Positions 1 through 7,680 of a stretch of 11,863 nt of DNA are shown here, in pieces. The notes under the pieces are model-generated. The model searched no databases. It saw only the letters and a program-made list of their open reading frames with translations, and was not told the DNA's origin. The first letter of the stretch is position 1. Each line of letters starts with the position of its first letter. Source of the DNA: an uncultured Oscillospiraceae bacterium (lineage in GTDB: Bacteria > Bacillota > Clostridia > Oscillospirales > Ruminococcaceae); contig USOZ01000035.1 of NCBI GenBank assembly GCA_900556525.1, positions 1-11,863 of the forward strand. Reading direction: 5' to 3'. The position numbers and the translations under genes are program-made.

Positions 1-22
1 CTGCCAGTTCCACCACGCCCGC
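1..22 (-). tRNA. tRNA-Leu, 5' part only (cut by window edge)
   Basis: Read on the minus strand, these bases give a 7-nt acceptor strand GCGGGCG, then TG (U8 and position 9), then GTGG-AAC-TGGCAG. This is the acceptor and D-arm pattern of bacterial leucine tRNAs (GCGGGnGTGGTGGAAnTGGCAGAC). The anticodon, the long variable arm and the 3' end lie beyond the left edge, so the isoacceptor cannot be named. The gene points the same way as the upstream hydrolase operon but is separated from it by a strong terminator. I found no convincing promoter in front of it. Identification rests only on 22 bases, but the match is specific; serine and tyrosine tRNAs start differently. Confidence 0.82.
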
Positions 23-74
23 ATTTTTTTCACCCGATAACGGACAAATCTTTTTGAACACGATATCACAACTG

Positions 75-108
75 AAAAGCTCGATTGCGGTCGGGCTTTT
101 ATTTTTTT
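75..108 (+). terminator. Plus-oriented intrinsic terminator-like hairpin
   Basis: AAAAGCTCGA (75-84) pairs with TCGGGCTTTT (91-100) around the loop TTGCGG and is followed by ATTTTTTT. One pair (T81 with G94) is a G-U wobble on the plus transcript but an A-C mismatch on the minus transcript. The structure therefore favours plus-strand RNA. No plus-strand gene is visible ahead of it in the window. Confidence 0.55.
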
Positions 109-220
109 ACTTTTGTTCAATGCAGACTTTCGGCGTGAACGGCAGCAAATCTTGCCGACAGTCATTTCTGCGAGAGTTTTTCTTATCATCAGCCGACTGC
201 TGCAAAGCTATTACTACATT

Positions 221-242
221 ATGCCACATTTGGCATTTTTTT
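221..242 (+). terminator. Short hairpin followed by seven T, plus orientation
   Basis: ATGCCA (221-226) and TGGCAT (231-236) form a perfect 6-bp stem with the loop CATT, followed directly by T237-T242. It has the shape of a weak intrinsic terminator on the plus strand. It may serve to block transcription coming from the left, or it may be chance in AT-rich DNA. Confidence 0.35.
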
Positions 243-253
243 GCAACACTTTT

Positions 254-288
254 CTAAAAAAAATCCCCGCAGTTTGACGCTGCGGGGA
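254..288 (-). terminator. Terminator of the hydrolase operon
   Basis: On the minus strand, five bases after the GH2 stop codon, TCCCCGCAG and CTGCGGGGA form a perfect 9-bp GC-rich stem (288-280 with 272-264) around a 7-nt loop. A long U-run follows (A256-A263 on the plus strand). This is a strong intrinsic terminator. The plus-strand side also has AAATTTT after the stem, so it may act weakly in both directions. Confidence 0.92.
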
Positions 289-292
289 AATT

Positions 293-3200
293 TTATTCAA
301 ATCTGAACCACTTGAAATCAAAGCGGCTTCCGGGAAGGAATACGAAGCTTATATCGCGCATTCCGCTGATTTTTTCAAGCGGGAATGTTACTTCCGTGTA
401 ATCCTCCGATTTCGGGAACGGCAGAAGCTGGGTCTGCTGAACACCGTTATCGTCGTTATAACGAAGCTGTATAGTATTCACGTCGTTCGGCGTGCGTCCG
501 CATACCACGATCTTATCTGTTCCGTCGCCAAAATCCATGCCATTGAAATAGATAAGAACATTGTTTCCGATTCCTGAAATTTCTTTTCCGTCGATATGAT
601 ATTCATCGCCGTAAAGCGCGTCATGTTCGGTCGGAGCAAGCTGTTCAAATGCTTTTTTTAGCGGCCTGAACTCAAATCCGCCGACAATAACCGACTGTGA
701 AACAACAAATGCGAGCGAACGTATACCGCTTATTCTCTCGGGAAGTTCAAATTCCTGCGGCTTAAAGCCGTCCCACACATTGTTATGCTTAAAGTCGAGC
801 GTGGTTATGTGCTTTCCGCCGTCGTCGGGATTACCGTCCCAGACTTCTATCGAAGCTGTCGGACTGTTGTCGTCGCAATATCCGCAGTGAAGCACGATAC
901 GGTTGCTTCCGAAGCTGCCGAAATCGAGGTTGTCAAATCCTATGACCGTGCGGTGATGAATTCCGCTTATCGCGCCGCGCTCAATTACATTGAGCGGCTC
1001 GTTGCTGAAGCTGTAAAGGCTCGCTGAAACGAAATTATACGGATTGACAAGTGCGTTTCCAAAACCAACATTTTCAAATTCAAGTTCTGAAATTATCTGC
1101 GGAATGTCCCCGCCATTTTTGCCCACCGCACGCAGACGATACTTACCGTCGCCCTTTGCGGTAACAAGCGCGCCATACTTTGTCGGCTGAATATCTGAAA
1201 GCCCAATCTCAACGCCGGTATCAAGCACGCATTTCCACGAAATATCACTGTAATCCGCATTTTCGGGCTTTATCACGGCAGTAATCCGAGCTGTCGGATT
1301 TTCGGTGTCGAGAACATTTCTGTCTGCGGCAAGTTCAATCTTGCGTATCGGAATTTCCGGACGGTATTCCGAAGCTGTGAACGGATAATAGTTATTCACA
1401 ACCGAAATTCCCTCAGGTGCTTCACATTCCGTCGCTTCAAGCACCAGAAGTTTTTCGGTCAATCCTTCGCTTTCGATCGTTACTGTAACAGCGCCCGAAT
1501 AAAGAGTTGACTGAACTATCGCGAGCAGCTTTCCGCTGAACAGTCGGCGGTTATCGCCCTTGTAGCTGTCGTAGTCGGTACTGTCGCCGTTATCAAGTCC
1601 GACAAGTCTTGCGGGGCCTCCGATCGTTACTTTTACGCGGTTTCTCGCATTTTCAACCGTAACATCGTTAGCGTCCTTGACTGTTATTTCAATAAATATG
1701 AGATCCCTGCCGTCTGCCGCAAATGTCGTTTTGTCAGCTTTTGCCTCAACAGCAACAGGCTCTCCGAAAGAATGTATCGTTTCTTCTGCGGCGAAAGTTC
1801 CGTCGGGATAGAAAACCTTAGCGGTGAGCGAACCTGCATTAAAGGGAACCTTCCATGCGCCGTGCAGAACATTTCCGTGCTGTAAGTCAACGTGTTGTTT
1901 TCCGAGAGATTCTTCATTAAAGAAAAGCTCGACATCTTCAACGTTAGAGTATGTGAATACGTCAATTTCTTCGCCGCTGTTGAAGTCCCAGTGCGGCAGA
2001 ATATGAACAAACGGAGACTTTTCGCCATCAGTCCACACGGCCTTATACAAATAGTAGGAATCTTTCGGAAATCCTGCCGTATCGACTATTCCGAAGTATG
2101 AATTTTTCGTGCTGTAAGGCGTAGGCTCGCCGATATAGTCAAATCCCGTCCAGATGAACTGACCTCCGCAGTAATCACGGTCACGGTCGTCAATCCACGC
2201 TTTTTCGTGAGATTTTCCCCAACCGACAACGCTGTTACCGTAGTCCGAACACTGCATATCCTCATGAACAAGCTGCGGCACATCTGCGGGAGCGTGATAT
2301 ATTCCGCGCGAACGCACCGTCGAAGCGGTTTCACTTCCGTAGATGAACCAGTCTGGGTGCGCAGCGTGATGCTCGTCGTAAATATCCTCTGTGTAGTTGT
2401 AACCTGCAAGCTTCAGATAATCCGCAACCTTCTGAGCATTTTCCCAGCGCATATAATTTGAACCGATAGTGCATTTCGCATTTCCGTGCGGGTCGTATTT
2501 CCTTACCGCTTCGCAGAGCATTTTTGCGACCTCAAGCCCACGCAGGCTGTGATGAGTGTCGGCAATTTCATTTCCTATGCTCCACATAATCACGCACGGC
2601 GCATTTCTGTCGCGTTCGATCCACGATTTAACGTCGGTTTCATACCATTCGGGGAAAAATCTTGCGTAGTCGTTTTTGTTTTTGGGCATTTCCCACATAT
2701 CAAATCCCTCGCTGTCAACGAGAAATCCCATTTCATTGCAAAGCTCGACAAGCTCGCGCGCGGGCATATTGTGAGATGTGCGTATCGCGTTTACGCCGTA
2801 ACTTTTCAGCACTTCAAGCTGACGGCGAAGCGCATGAATATTCACAGCAGAGCCGAGCGCGCCTAAATCGTGGTGCATACAAACTCCGTGCATTTTCATG
2901 TGTCTGCCGTTAAATATGAAACCCTTTTCGGGATTGAACTCTGCCGTTCTGAAGCCGAAAGTATTCGTGACCTCGTCAAGAACAACTCCGTCTATTAGCA
3001 GTTCGGATTTCAGCGTATAACAATACGGCGCGTCAATGTCCCATATTGTCGGATTTTCGGCGCAGAGCTGCATTCTGCTGAATGTTCCGTCGATTTTTCC
3101 CGAAATTTTCGCCGCTACAGCTCCTCTTTTATTCAAAACTGTGTGCCGAAGCTCGCAGCCTCCGCATGCCGTCTGCGTTTCGATTGTCATAAGCCAGCTA

Positions 3201-3688
3201 TTTTCATCTTTCTTGACCGACGAGATGTATACGCCGTTTTCGAGGATATGAACACGGCTGGTCTTGCGAAGCCAAACATTGCGGTATATGCCCGCGCCCG
3301 AATACCAGCGCGTATTCGGAGCTTCATGCATTACACGAACATAAATCGTATTCTCTCCGCTTTTCAGCAGCTTTGTAATATCAAAACTGAACGAAGAATA
3401 ACCGTATTTCCAAGTGTCCGCTTCTTCCCCGTTCACATAAACCGTGCTGTTCATGTAAACTCCGTCGAAGCCGAGAATATACGCGTCATTTTCGCCGATA
3501 TTCCCAATAAAAAACCTCTTTTTGTACCAGCCCTCGCCCGTATCGTAGAGATGTCCCGTATCGCCGATAAGCCAGTCATGCGGAATTTCGACGTCATGCC
3601 AGTCAGTTTCCGCCTCCATTGCGGAAAGTTCCGTTCCGATAGGCTTCAGCGTAAACTGCCAGTTATCGTTAAACAGTTTTTTAGACAT
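293..3688 (-). CDS. GH2-family beta-galactosidase-type glycosidase with tandem CBM6-like modules
   Basis: A large GH2 enzyme of 1131 residues that hydrolyses terminal beta-linked sugars, most likely beta-galactosides. The start is ATG 3688, because AAGGAGT lies 5 nt ahead; an in-frame ATG eight codons earlier has no such site. Layout: jelly-roll sugar-binding domain (about 1-140, with EGWYKKRF and GAGIYRNVWL), immunoglobulin-like domain (about 145-250), TIM barrel (about 255-560). The barrel carries the acid/base in WSIGNE (Glu374) and the nucleophile in YGSETAS (Glu453). DUF4982/GH2 domain-5-like modules follow (about 560-755, with GLDNGDS and RRLFSGK), then a Big-like beta domain (about 781-868). 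Two CBM6-like beta-sandwiches come last (about 885-1008 and 1020-1131), with repeated G-x-D-N/G-x-DFG and SGxRxxxFV motifs. There is no signal peptide, so the enzyme should be cytoplasmic, which is unusual for one with binding modules. Its start codon lies inside the end of the preceding SLOG gene. Beta-glucuronidase or another GH2 specificity is not excluded. Confidence 0.93.
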   Translation of the reverse strand: MSKKLFNDNWQFTLKPIGTELSAMEAETDWHDVEIPHDWLIGDTGHLYDTGEGWYKKRFFIGNIGENDAYILGFDGVYMNSTVYVNGEEADTWKYGYSSFSFDITKLLKSGENTIYVRVMHEAPNTRWYSGAGIYRNVWLRKTSRVHILENGVYISSVKKDENSWLMTIETQTACGGCELRHTVLNKRGAVAAKISGKIDGTFSRMQLCAENPTIWDIDAPYCYTLKSELLIDGVVLDEVTNTFGFRTAEFNPEKGFIFNGRHMKMHGVCMHHDLGALGSAVNIHALRRQLEVLKSYGVNAIRTSHNMPARELVELCNEMGFLVDSEGFDMWEMPKNKNDYARFFPEWYETDVKSWIERDRNAPCVIMWSIGNEIADTHHSLRGLEVAKMLCEAVRKYDPHGNAKCTIGSNYMRWENAQKVADYLKLAGYNYTEDIYDEHHAAHPDWFIYGSETASTVRSRGIYHAPADVPQLVHEDMQCSDYGNSVVGWGKSHEKAWIDDRDRDYCGGQFIWTGFDYIGEPTPYSTKNSYFGIVDTAGFPKDSYYLYKAVWTDGEKSPFVHILPHWDFNSGEEIDVFTYSNVEDVELFFNEESLGKQHVDLQHGNVLHGAWKVPFNAGSLTAKVFYPDGTFAAEETIHSFGEPVAVEAKADKTTFAADGRDLIFIEITVKDANDVTVENARNRVKVTIGGPARLVGLDNGDSTDYDSYKGDNRRLFSGKLLAIVQSTLYSGAVTVTIESEGLTEKLLVLEATECEAPEGISVVNNYYPFTASEYRPEIPIRKIELAADRNVLDTENPTARITAVIKPENADYSDISWKCVLDTGVEIGLSDIQPTKYGALVTAKGDGKYRLRAVGKNGGDIPQIISELEFENVGFGNALVNPYNFVSASLYSFSNEPLNVIERGAISGIHHRTVIGFDNLDFGSFGSNRIVLHCGYCDDNSPTASIEVWDGNPDDGGKHITTLDFKHNNVWDGFKPQEFELPERISGIRSLAFVVSQSVIVGGFEFRPLKKAFEQLAPTEHDALYGDEYHIDGKEISGIGNNVLIYFNGMDFGDGTDKIVVCGRTPNDVNTIQLRYNDDNGVQQTQLLPFPKSEDYTEVTFPLEKISGMRDISFVFLPGSRFDFKWFRFE

Positions 3689-4280
3689 AAAGCACTCCTT
3701 TCTCATTGCCATGAAGCAATTCGACCCTTGTGAAATCTGTTGGATTTATTATAATAATGGTGCGTTTTTTCTTTTTAGCATAATTTATTGTGGACATTGT
3801 CCCGCCGCGCTGACCATCGTAGACAGCAAGAATATACTGCGAAGTGTCCACGAGAAAGCGGTTGCGCTTCATCATGCAGCCGTCGCGGTAATCGTCAGAA
3901 GTAACGTATGTCACGCCCGACGCTGCGGAAAGCAGCCTGCTGTAAGAATCAATATCTTCCCTGCTCCAACCCGAGCATTGATTTTTGCACGGAATTGCAC
4001 AAAAAAGGTGAATGTCGAATTCCCTTTTGATTTCAAGCACAAGCTCCCCGCAAAGCAAGTCTACCCCGCGTGCCATTCCGGTCTGAAATATCGTCACGTT
4101 CTTCTGAGCCATACTTATTATTTCCTCTTTGAGCAATTCACGCAGCGAATTATATTTCTCGCTTTTTTTATCGCCGAGAAAAGGCAGCTTGCCCGGACGA
4201 TAACCCGTAAATGAACAAACCTTTTCCTCCTCGGCTTCAAAATCAAAATTCAAGCCTGTAAACACCGCCCTCCTCTGCAT
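3681..4280 (-). CDS. SLOG-superfamily protein (DUF1273/YpsA-like)
   Basis: Up to 199 residues with a Rossmann-like SLOG fold, the DUF1273/YpsA group related to DprA/Smf and LOG-type nucleotide-binding proteins. Its signature is CSFTGYRPGKLP (about 22-33). A second glycine-rich motif, FQTGMARGVDLLCGE (about 65-79), follows. YDDYRDG-like and VYDGQRGGT segments (about 128-162) would line the ligand pocket, and TIIIINP forms the last strand. The molecular function of this family is not settled; nucleotide or nucleotide-sugar binding is an inference from the fold. The ATG at 4280 lies 38 nt inside the GH95 gene without a clear binding site. AGGAGG at 4274-4269 instead suggests a later start, possibly TTG 4253 (spacing rather long at 15 nt) or GTG 4265 (too close). 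The 3' end overlaps the GH2 start (ATGTCTAA). It is an unexpected member of a glycosidase operon. Confidence 0.85.
   Translation of the reverse strand: MQRRAVFTGLNFDFEAEEEKVCSFTGYRPGKLPFLGDKKSEKYNSLRELLKEEIISMAQKNVTIFQTGMARGVDLLCGELVLEIKREFDIHLFCAIPCKNQCSGWSREDIDSYSRLLSAASGVTYVTSDDYRDGCMMKRNRFLVDTSQYILAVYDGQRGGTMSTINYAKKKKRTIIIINPTDFTRVELLHGNEKGVLYV
3694..3700 (-). promoter_or_regulatory. Ribosome binding site that fixes the GH2 start
   Basis: AAGGAGT on the minus strand sits 5 nt before ATG 3688 and inside the last codons of the SLOG gene. Both translational coupling and the choice of start for the GH2 gene rest on it. Confidence 0.85.
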
Positions 4281-6585
4281 TGAACGTCAGTATACTGCCG
4301 TCCGAAAATGCCTCGGACGGTATATCCGCCGACAAATAAGCGTCTTTGAGTTTCAGGCGGCACACGCCGTTCCTATGCGCCTTTATCGTGATACCTTTAA
4401 TGCGGCATTCTTCCCATCGCACATCAAGCTCAAATCCTCCGCGTGCGCAAAGTCCGCTGTACGAGCCGCTTCCCCACTCGTCAGGAAGCGCCGCAAGAGG
4501 TTCGATACATCCCTCATGGCTCTGCAAAAGAAGTTCGGCAATTCCCGCGCTTCCGCCGAAATTTCCGTCAAGCTGAAACGGCGGGTGAAAATCGAATAAA
4601 TTCGGGAAAGTACAGCCGCTGAGAAGTCCTCTGAGTATCTTATACGCACGATTCCCGTCGCCTGTTCTCGCCCACAAATTAAGCTTATACGCTCTCGCCC
4701 AGCCCGTCGATTCGCCACCGCGGTCATTCATTGTAACAATGGCGGCGCGCATAAGTTCGGGAGTAGATTTATTTATTGCCTTTCCGGGGTAAAGCGCAAG
4801 CAAATGCGAAATGTGACGGTGATTTTTCTGAACCTTGGCAATATCAAAATCGGGGTCGTCTTCCTCAAACCATTCCATAAGCTGACCCCATTTCCCCACA
4901 CGGAACGGCTTTAGTTTTTCCTTTTGCGCGCAAACTTTTTCACATAGTTCATCATCACAGCCGAGTATTTCGGAAACCTTGATAAAATCCGCATAAAACT
5001 GCTCTATAAGGCTCTGTTCATAGGTGTTTCCGATCGAAACAGGACCATGTTCGGGGGAATATGTCGGCGACGAAACAAGTCTATCCTGCTTATCATCGTA
5101 AATCAGCCATTTGCTGTAAAATTCCGCACTCTCACGCATTATCGGATAGATTTCGCTGCACAGGATTTCTTCGTCCTCGGTGAATTCGTAATACTCCCAA
5201 AGGTTCTGCATAAGCCACGCAACAGCCGCAGTTGACCAACCCCAGTAAAAATCCCAACCGGGCGCTGTCCAGCCGAAAACATTCGCCTGAGTATGCGCGA
5301 TCCAGCCGTTTTCGGGGTGTTCCGTCGTACTTTCAATACCGTAATATTCCTTTGCGGTTATTCTTCCCGGCTCACGCATTTTATCGAGATAACGAATGAG
5401 CGGCTTTGCCGTTTCGGCAAGATTGGTATTATACGCGCCCCAATAGTTCATCTGAAGATTTACGTTTATGTGGTAATCGCAGCACCATGCGGGGCAGTTG
5501 CTTTCATTCCATACGCCCTGCAAATTTGCGGGAAGCGAGCCAACGCGCGAAGATGAAATAAGCATATACCGACCGAACTGAAAATACAGAGCTTCGAGCT
5601 GTGAAGAAATTTCTTTTGAACAGCCGCTGCGATATTTCTCAATAAGCTCATCTGTCGGAAGCGGTTCGCCCGCTGCTCCATTCAGAGCAAACCGAACACG
5701 CCCGAAAAGCTCGGAATAGTCATCATAATGCTTTTTATAAAGTGCGTCAAAGTCCGAAGCAGCACAATCCGAAAGGATTTTTTCCGTAATGTCTTTCGGG
5801 TCAATCCCGCTGCGATATCTCGGAAATTCATCGGAATAATCAGTAGCGGCGCAAAATAAGATCACCGCTTCATCGGCTTCGGAAACGACCAAAGAATCTT
5901 CATCCGCACTCACGCTGCCGCCCTTGTTTTTTACAACAAATGTGCCGTGATAACGCAGCGCATTGTCCGAAAGCGCGCCGAAATAATCCAAACGACTCGC
6001 ACAAACCTCTATCTCCGAACCTTCCTGCCGTTTATCAAGCGAAAGGCGGAAATTAAGCGCTCCGCTTTTATCACAGCGCAAGCGAATACAAATAACTCTG
6101 TCAGGATAAGACGCGAACGCTTCACGCGTATGTCTTACTCCGTCCACAGTAAATGCGCAGGTATACAGCGACTTGTCCATATCAAGACTGCGGCGGTAGT
6201 CCGAAATAACTGACTCCTCGATTCCCGTAAAATCAAGCGTCATATCACACAAAAGCTGATACGAACCGTAGCCCCAGCCCGTACCCTCACAGGTGAGTTC
6301 AGACAGAAGTGACTGCGCCTCGTCATATTTTTCGTCATGAAGAAGCTGTTGGATTTTTTTTACGGTCGGATAGACATTTTTTCTGTTTCCGCCGTAATAA
6401 TTCGGACGAAGCGGCGACGGACCGCCTATCCATAACGTTTTCTCATTAAGTACAACACGCTCGTGAGAAATCCCGCCAAAGAAGCTCGCACCCATGTATC
6501 CATTTCCTATTGGCAGGCAGTTTTCCTCCCACTTTTCAATATCCCCGGGAGCGTTAAAATATACAACATTCTGAATAGTATCCAT
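4243..6585 (-). CDS. GH95 alpha-L-fucosidase (or alpha-L-galactosidase)
   Basis: A 780-residue glycoside hydrolase of family GH95, an inverting enzyme that removes alpha-1,2-linked L-fucose, or L-galactose in some members. The N-terminal beta domain begins with LPIGNGYMGASFFGG (24-38) and VVLNEKTLWIGGP (44-56). The alpha6/alpha6 barrel holds LPANLQGVWN (351-360), YHINVNLQMNYW (371-382), SPTYSPEHGP (506-515), HRHISHLLALYPG (589-601) and LDGNFGGSAGIAE (672-684). The family's paired catalytic asparagines correspond to Asn374 and Asn376. Glu512 is placed like the general acid, and Asp673 like the aspartate near the active site. Length is typical for GH95 and there is no signal peptide, so it should act in the cytoplasm on imported oligosaccharides. 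ATG 6585 has a modest AAAGG 7-8 nt upstream. It lies 71 nt after the LacI gene and overlaps the SLOG gene; together with GH2 it could strip Fuc-alpha-1,2-Gal-beta ends. Confidence 0.93.
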   Translation of the reverse strand: MDTIQNVVYFNAPGDIEKWEENCLPIGNGYMGASFFGGISHERVVLNEKTLWIGGPSPLRPNYYGGNRKNVYPTVKKIQQLLHDEKYDEAQSLLSELTCEGTGWGYGSYQLLCDMTLDFTGIEESVISDYRRSLDMDKSLYTCAFTVDGVRHTREAFASYPDRVICIRLRCDKSGALNFRLSLDKRQEGSEIEVCASRLDYFGALSDNALRYHGTFVVKNKGGSVSADEDSLVVSEADEAVILFCAATDYSDEFPRYRSGIDPKDITEKILSDCAASDFDALYKKHYDDYSELFGRVRFALNGAAGEPLPTDELIEKYRSGCSKEISSQLEALYFQFGRYMLISSSRVGSLPANLQGVWNESNCPAWCCDYHINVNLQMNYWGAYNTNLAETAKPLIRYLDKMREPGRITAKEYYGIESTTEHPENGWIAHTQANVFGWTAPGWDFYWGWSTAAVAWLMQNLWEYYEFTEDEEILCSEIYPIMRESAEFYSKWLIYDDKQDRLVSSPTYSPEHGPVSIGNTYEQSLIEQFYADFIKVSEILGCDDELCEKVCAQKEKLKPFRVGKWGQLMEWFEEDDPDFDIAKVQKNHRHISHLLALYPGKAINKSTPELMRAAIVTMNDRGGESTGWARAYKLNLWARTGDGNRAYKILRGLLSGCTFPNLFDFHPPFQLDGNFGGSAGIAELLLQSHEGCIEPLAALPDEWGSGSYSGLCARGGFELDVRWEECRIKGITIKAHRNGVCRLKLKDAYLSADIPSEAFSDGSILTFNAEEGGVYRLEF

Positions 6586-6620
6586 AAATTGACCTTTCGG
6601 TTTTCCTGTTACATTTTTAA

Positions 6621-6650
6621 GGCAGCATTACAAATATATGCAATGCTGCC
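6621..6650 (-). repeat. 9-bp inverted repeat between lacI-type gene and GH95 gene
   Basis: GGCAGCATT (6621-6629) and AATGCTGCC (6642-6650) form perfect arms around a 12-nt AT-rich centre. No T-run follows on either strand, so it is not a standard intrinsic terminator. It overlaps a possible promoter -10 on the minus strand and could be an operator, an RNA-processing or stability hairpin, or an attenuator that sets the ratio of regulator to enzymes. Confidence 0.6.
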
Positions 6651-6660
6651 GATTGATCAA
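6633..6660 (-). promoter_or_regulatory. Possible internal promoter for the GH95-SLOG-GH2 genes
   Basis: The minus strand carries TTGATC (6660-6655), a 16-nt spacer and TATATT (6638-6633), which is a fair sigma-A-type match. It would start RNA about 40 nt ahead of the GH95 ATG. The -10 lies in the centre of the inverted repeat at 6621-6650, which is where a repressor could act. The -35 overlaps the stop codon of the regulator gene. Confidence 0.4.
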
Positions 6661-7652
6661 TCTCCCGTCGTTTCGCGCAGAACAAGGCTGTGCGGGAGCA
6701 TATACAGCGATTTATCGGGAACGTCCGCTTTCATATTTTCAATAAGCTTTTCAACAACTAATTTACCCTGCAAAAAGCACGGCTGCTGAACAGTAGAAAG
6801 ATGCGGAACAAAAATGTGCGAATACTGAATATCGTCAAATCCGAAAAACAGCACATCTGTCCCTATTTTTATGTTATTTGCGAGAGCATAATTCATTGCT
6901 CCTATCGCCATCATGTCAGAAATTGAGAAAATCGCGTCGGGAGGATTATCCAGCTTCATAAGTGTTTCACAGCCCTTTGTTCCCGATTCAGGCGAATAAT
7001 CTCCGTAATAAATAAGCGATTCATCATAAGGAAGCCCATGCTCTTCAAGCGCAAGGCGGTATCCTTTTTCGCGGTCAACAGACGACTGGCTGCGCGGAGC
7101 GGTAGTAATCAAGCCGATACGCTTTCTTCCCTTTTCAATGAGATACGAAACCGCGTCCCTGCCCGCCTTAATGTTATCAATGGTGACAGAAAGTACGTTG
7201 CAATCGTCAAAACGCTCAAGGCACATGGCAATATTGTGATTTTCGGCAAGTGCAGAAATTGTCGACGCGTCAAGCTTTGGTCCAAGTAAGACCGCTCCGT
7301 CAACTGAACGTGAAAAAAGCATTCCGAGCAGGTGCATTTCATGCTTCGGGTCATCACGCGTCGTCGCGATAAGCACATCATATCCGCGTGCGGTAGCCGC
7401 TTCTTCCATTCCGCGAAGAACTTCGGAGTAAAACGATTGCTCCGTCGAAGCGATTATCGCGAGAATTCGCCTTGTTTCACTTTTTCTAAGGTCACGTCCA
7501 AGAAAATTCGGACTGTATCCAAGGCTTTCTACCGCCTTGTTTACCGCTTCTATTGCTTCGTCCGATACGTTTGTTTTTTTGTTCAGAACGCGTGAAACCG
7601 TTGCCACAGACACATTTGCCGCCTTTGCAACGTCTTTTATCGTAACGCTCAT
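6657..7652 (-). CDS. LacI/PurR-family transcriptional regulator of the hydrolase operon
   Basis: A 331-residue LacI-family repressor. Residues 3-25 (VTIKDVAKAANVSVATVSRVLNK) form the helix-turn-helix, and SPNFLGRDLRKS (47-58) is the hinge, with Leu56 at the minor-groove position. The rest is a periplasmic-binding-protein-like sugar sensor, with ILAIIAS, DGAVLLGP, RIGLITT and DAIFSISDMMAIGAMNYAL near the expected places. GAGGTGA sits 5 nt before ATG 7652. It is first in line with the GH95, SLOG and GH2 genes and probably represses them until a sugar released from their substrate binds; the ligand cannot be read from the sequence. Its promoter carries a TGTAA/TTACA inverted repeat over the -35, which suggests self-repression. 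Family assignment is firm and target assignment is inferred. Confidence 0.93.
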   Translation of the reverse strand: MSVTIKDVAKAANVSVATVSRVLNKKTNVSDEAIEAVNKAVESLGYSPNFLGRDLRKSETRRILAIIASTEQSFYSEVLRGMEEAATARGYDVLIATTRDDPKHEMHLLGMLFSRSVDGAVLLGPKLDASTISALAENHNIAMCLERFDDCNVLSVTIDNIKAGRDAVSYLIEKGRKRIGLITTAPRSQSSVDREKGYRLALEEHGLPYDESLIYYGDYSPESGTKGCETLMKLDNPPDAIFSISDMMAIGAMNYALANNIKIGTDVLFFGFDDIQYSHIFVPHLSTVQQPCFLQGKLVVEKLIENMKADVPDKSLYMLPHSLVLRETTGD

Positions 7653-7680
7653 TCCGTCACCTCAATTTAGTCTTTCTTTA

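Larger units (their letters stand above)
23..253. other. Gene-free stretch between tRNA-Leu and operon terminator
   Basis: Apart from the hairpins at 75-108 and 221-242, there is a short CGGCA/TGCCG stem at 140-157 and otherwise AT-rich sequence. A 67-codon open frame at 54-257 on the plus strand has no ribosome binding site and runs through both terminator-like hairpins, so I do not call it a gene. Confidence 0.6.

Noticed and set aside
54..257. 67-codon plus-strand open frame near the left edge
   Set aside because: It has no ribosome binding site, a low-complexity composition, and spans two terminator-like hairpins.
3689..3712. Earlier ATG for the GH2 gene at 3712, adding MAMRKECF
   Set aside because: The AAGGAGT site at 3700-3694 lies inside this extension and matches ATG 3688, and GH2 homology begins right after MSKK.
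3143..3733. 196-codon plus-strand open frame opposite the GH2 N-terminus
   Set aside because: It lies antisense to the well-supported sugar-binding domain of GH2 and its residues follow no known pattern.
3711..4214. 167-codon plus-strand open frame opposite the SLOG gene
   Set aside because: It is antisense to a gene with clear family motifs and has no ribosome binding site.
6621..6650. Intrinsic terminator between the LacI-type gene and GH95
   Set aside because: The stem is good but no U-run follows on either strand, so I list it as an inverted repeat only.
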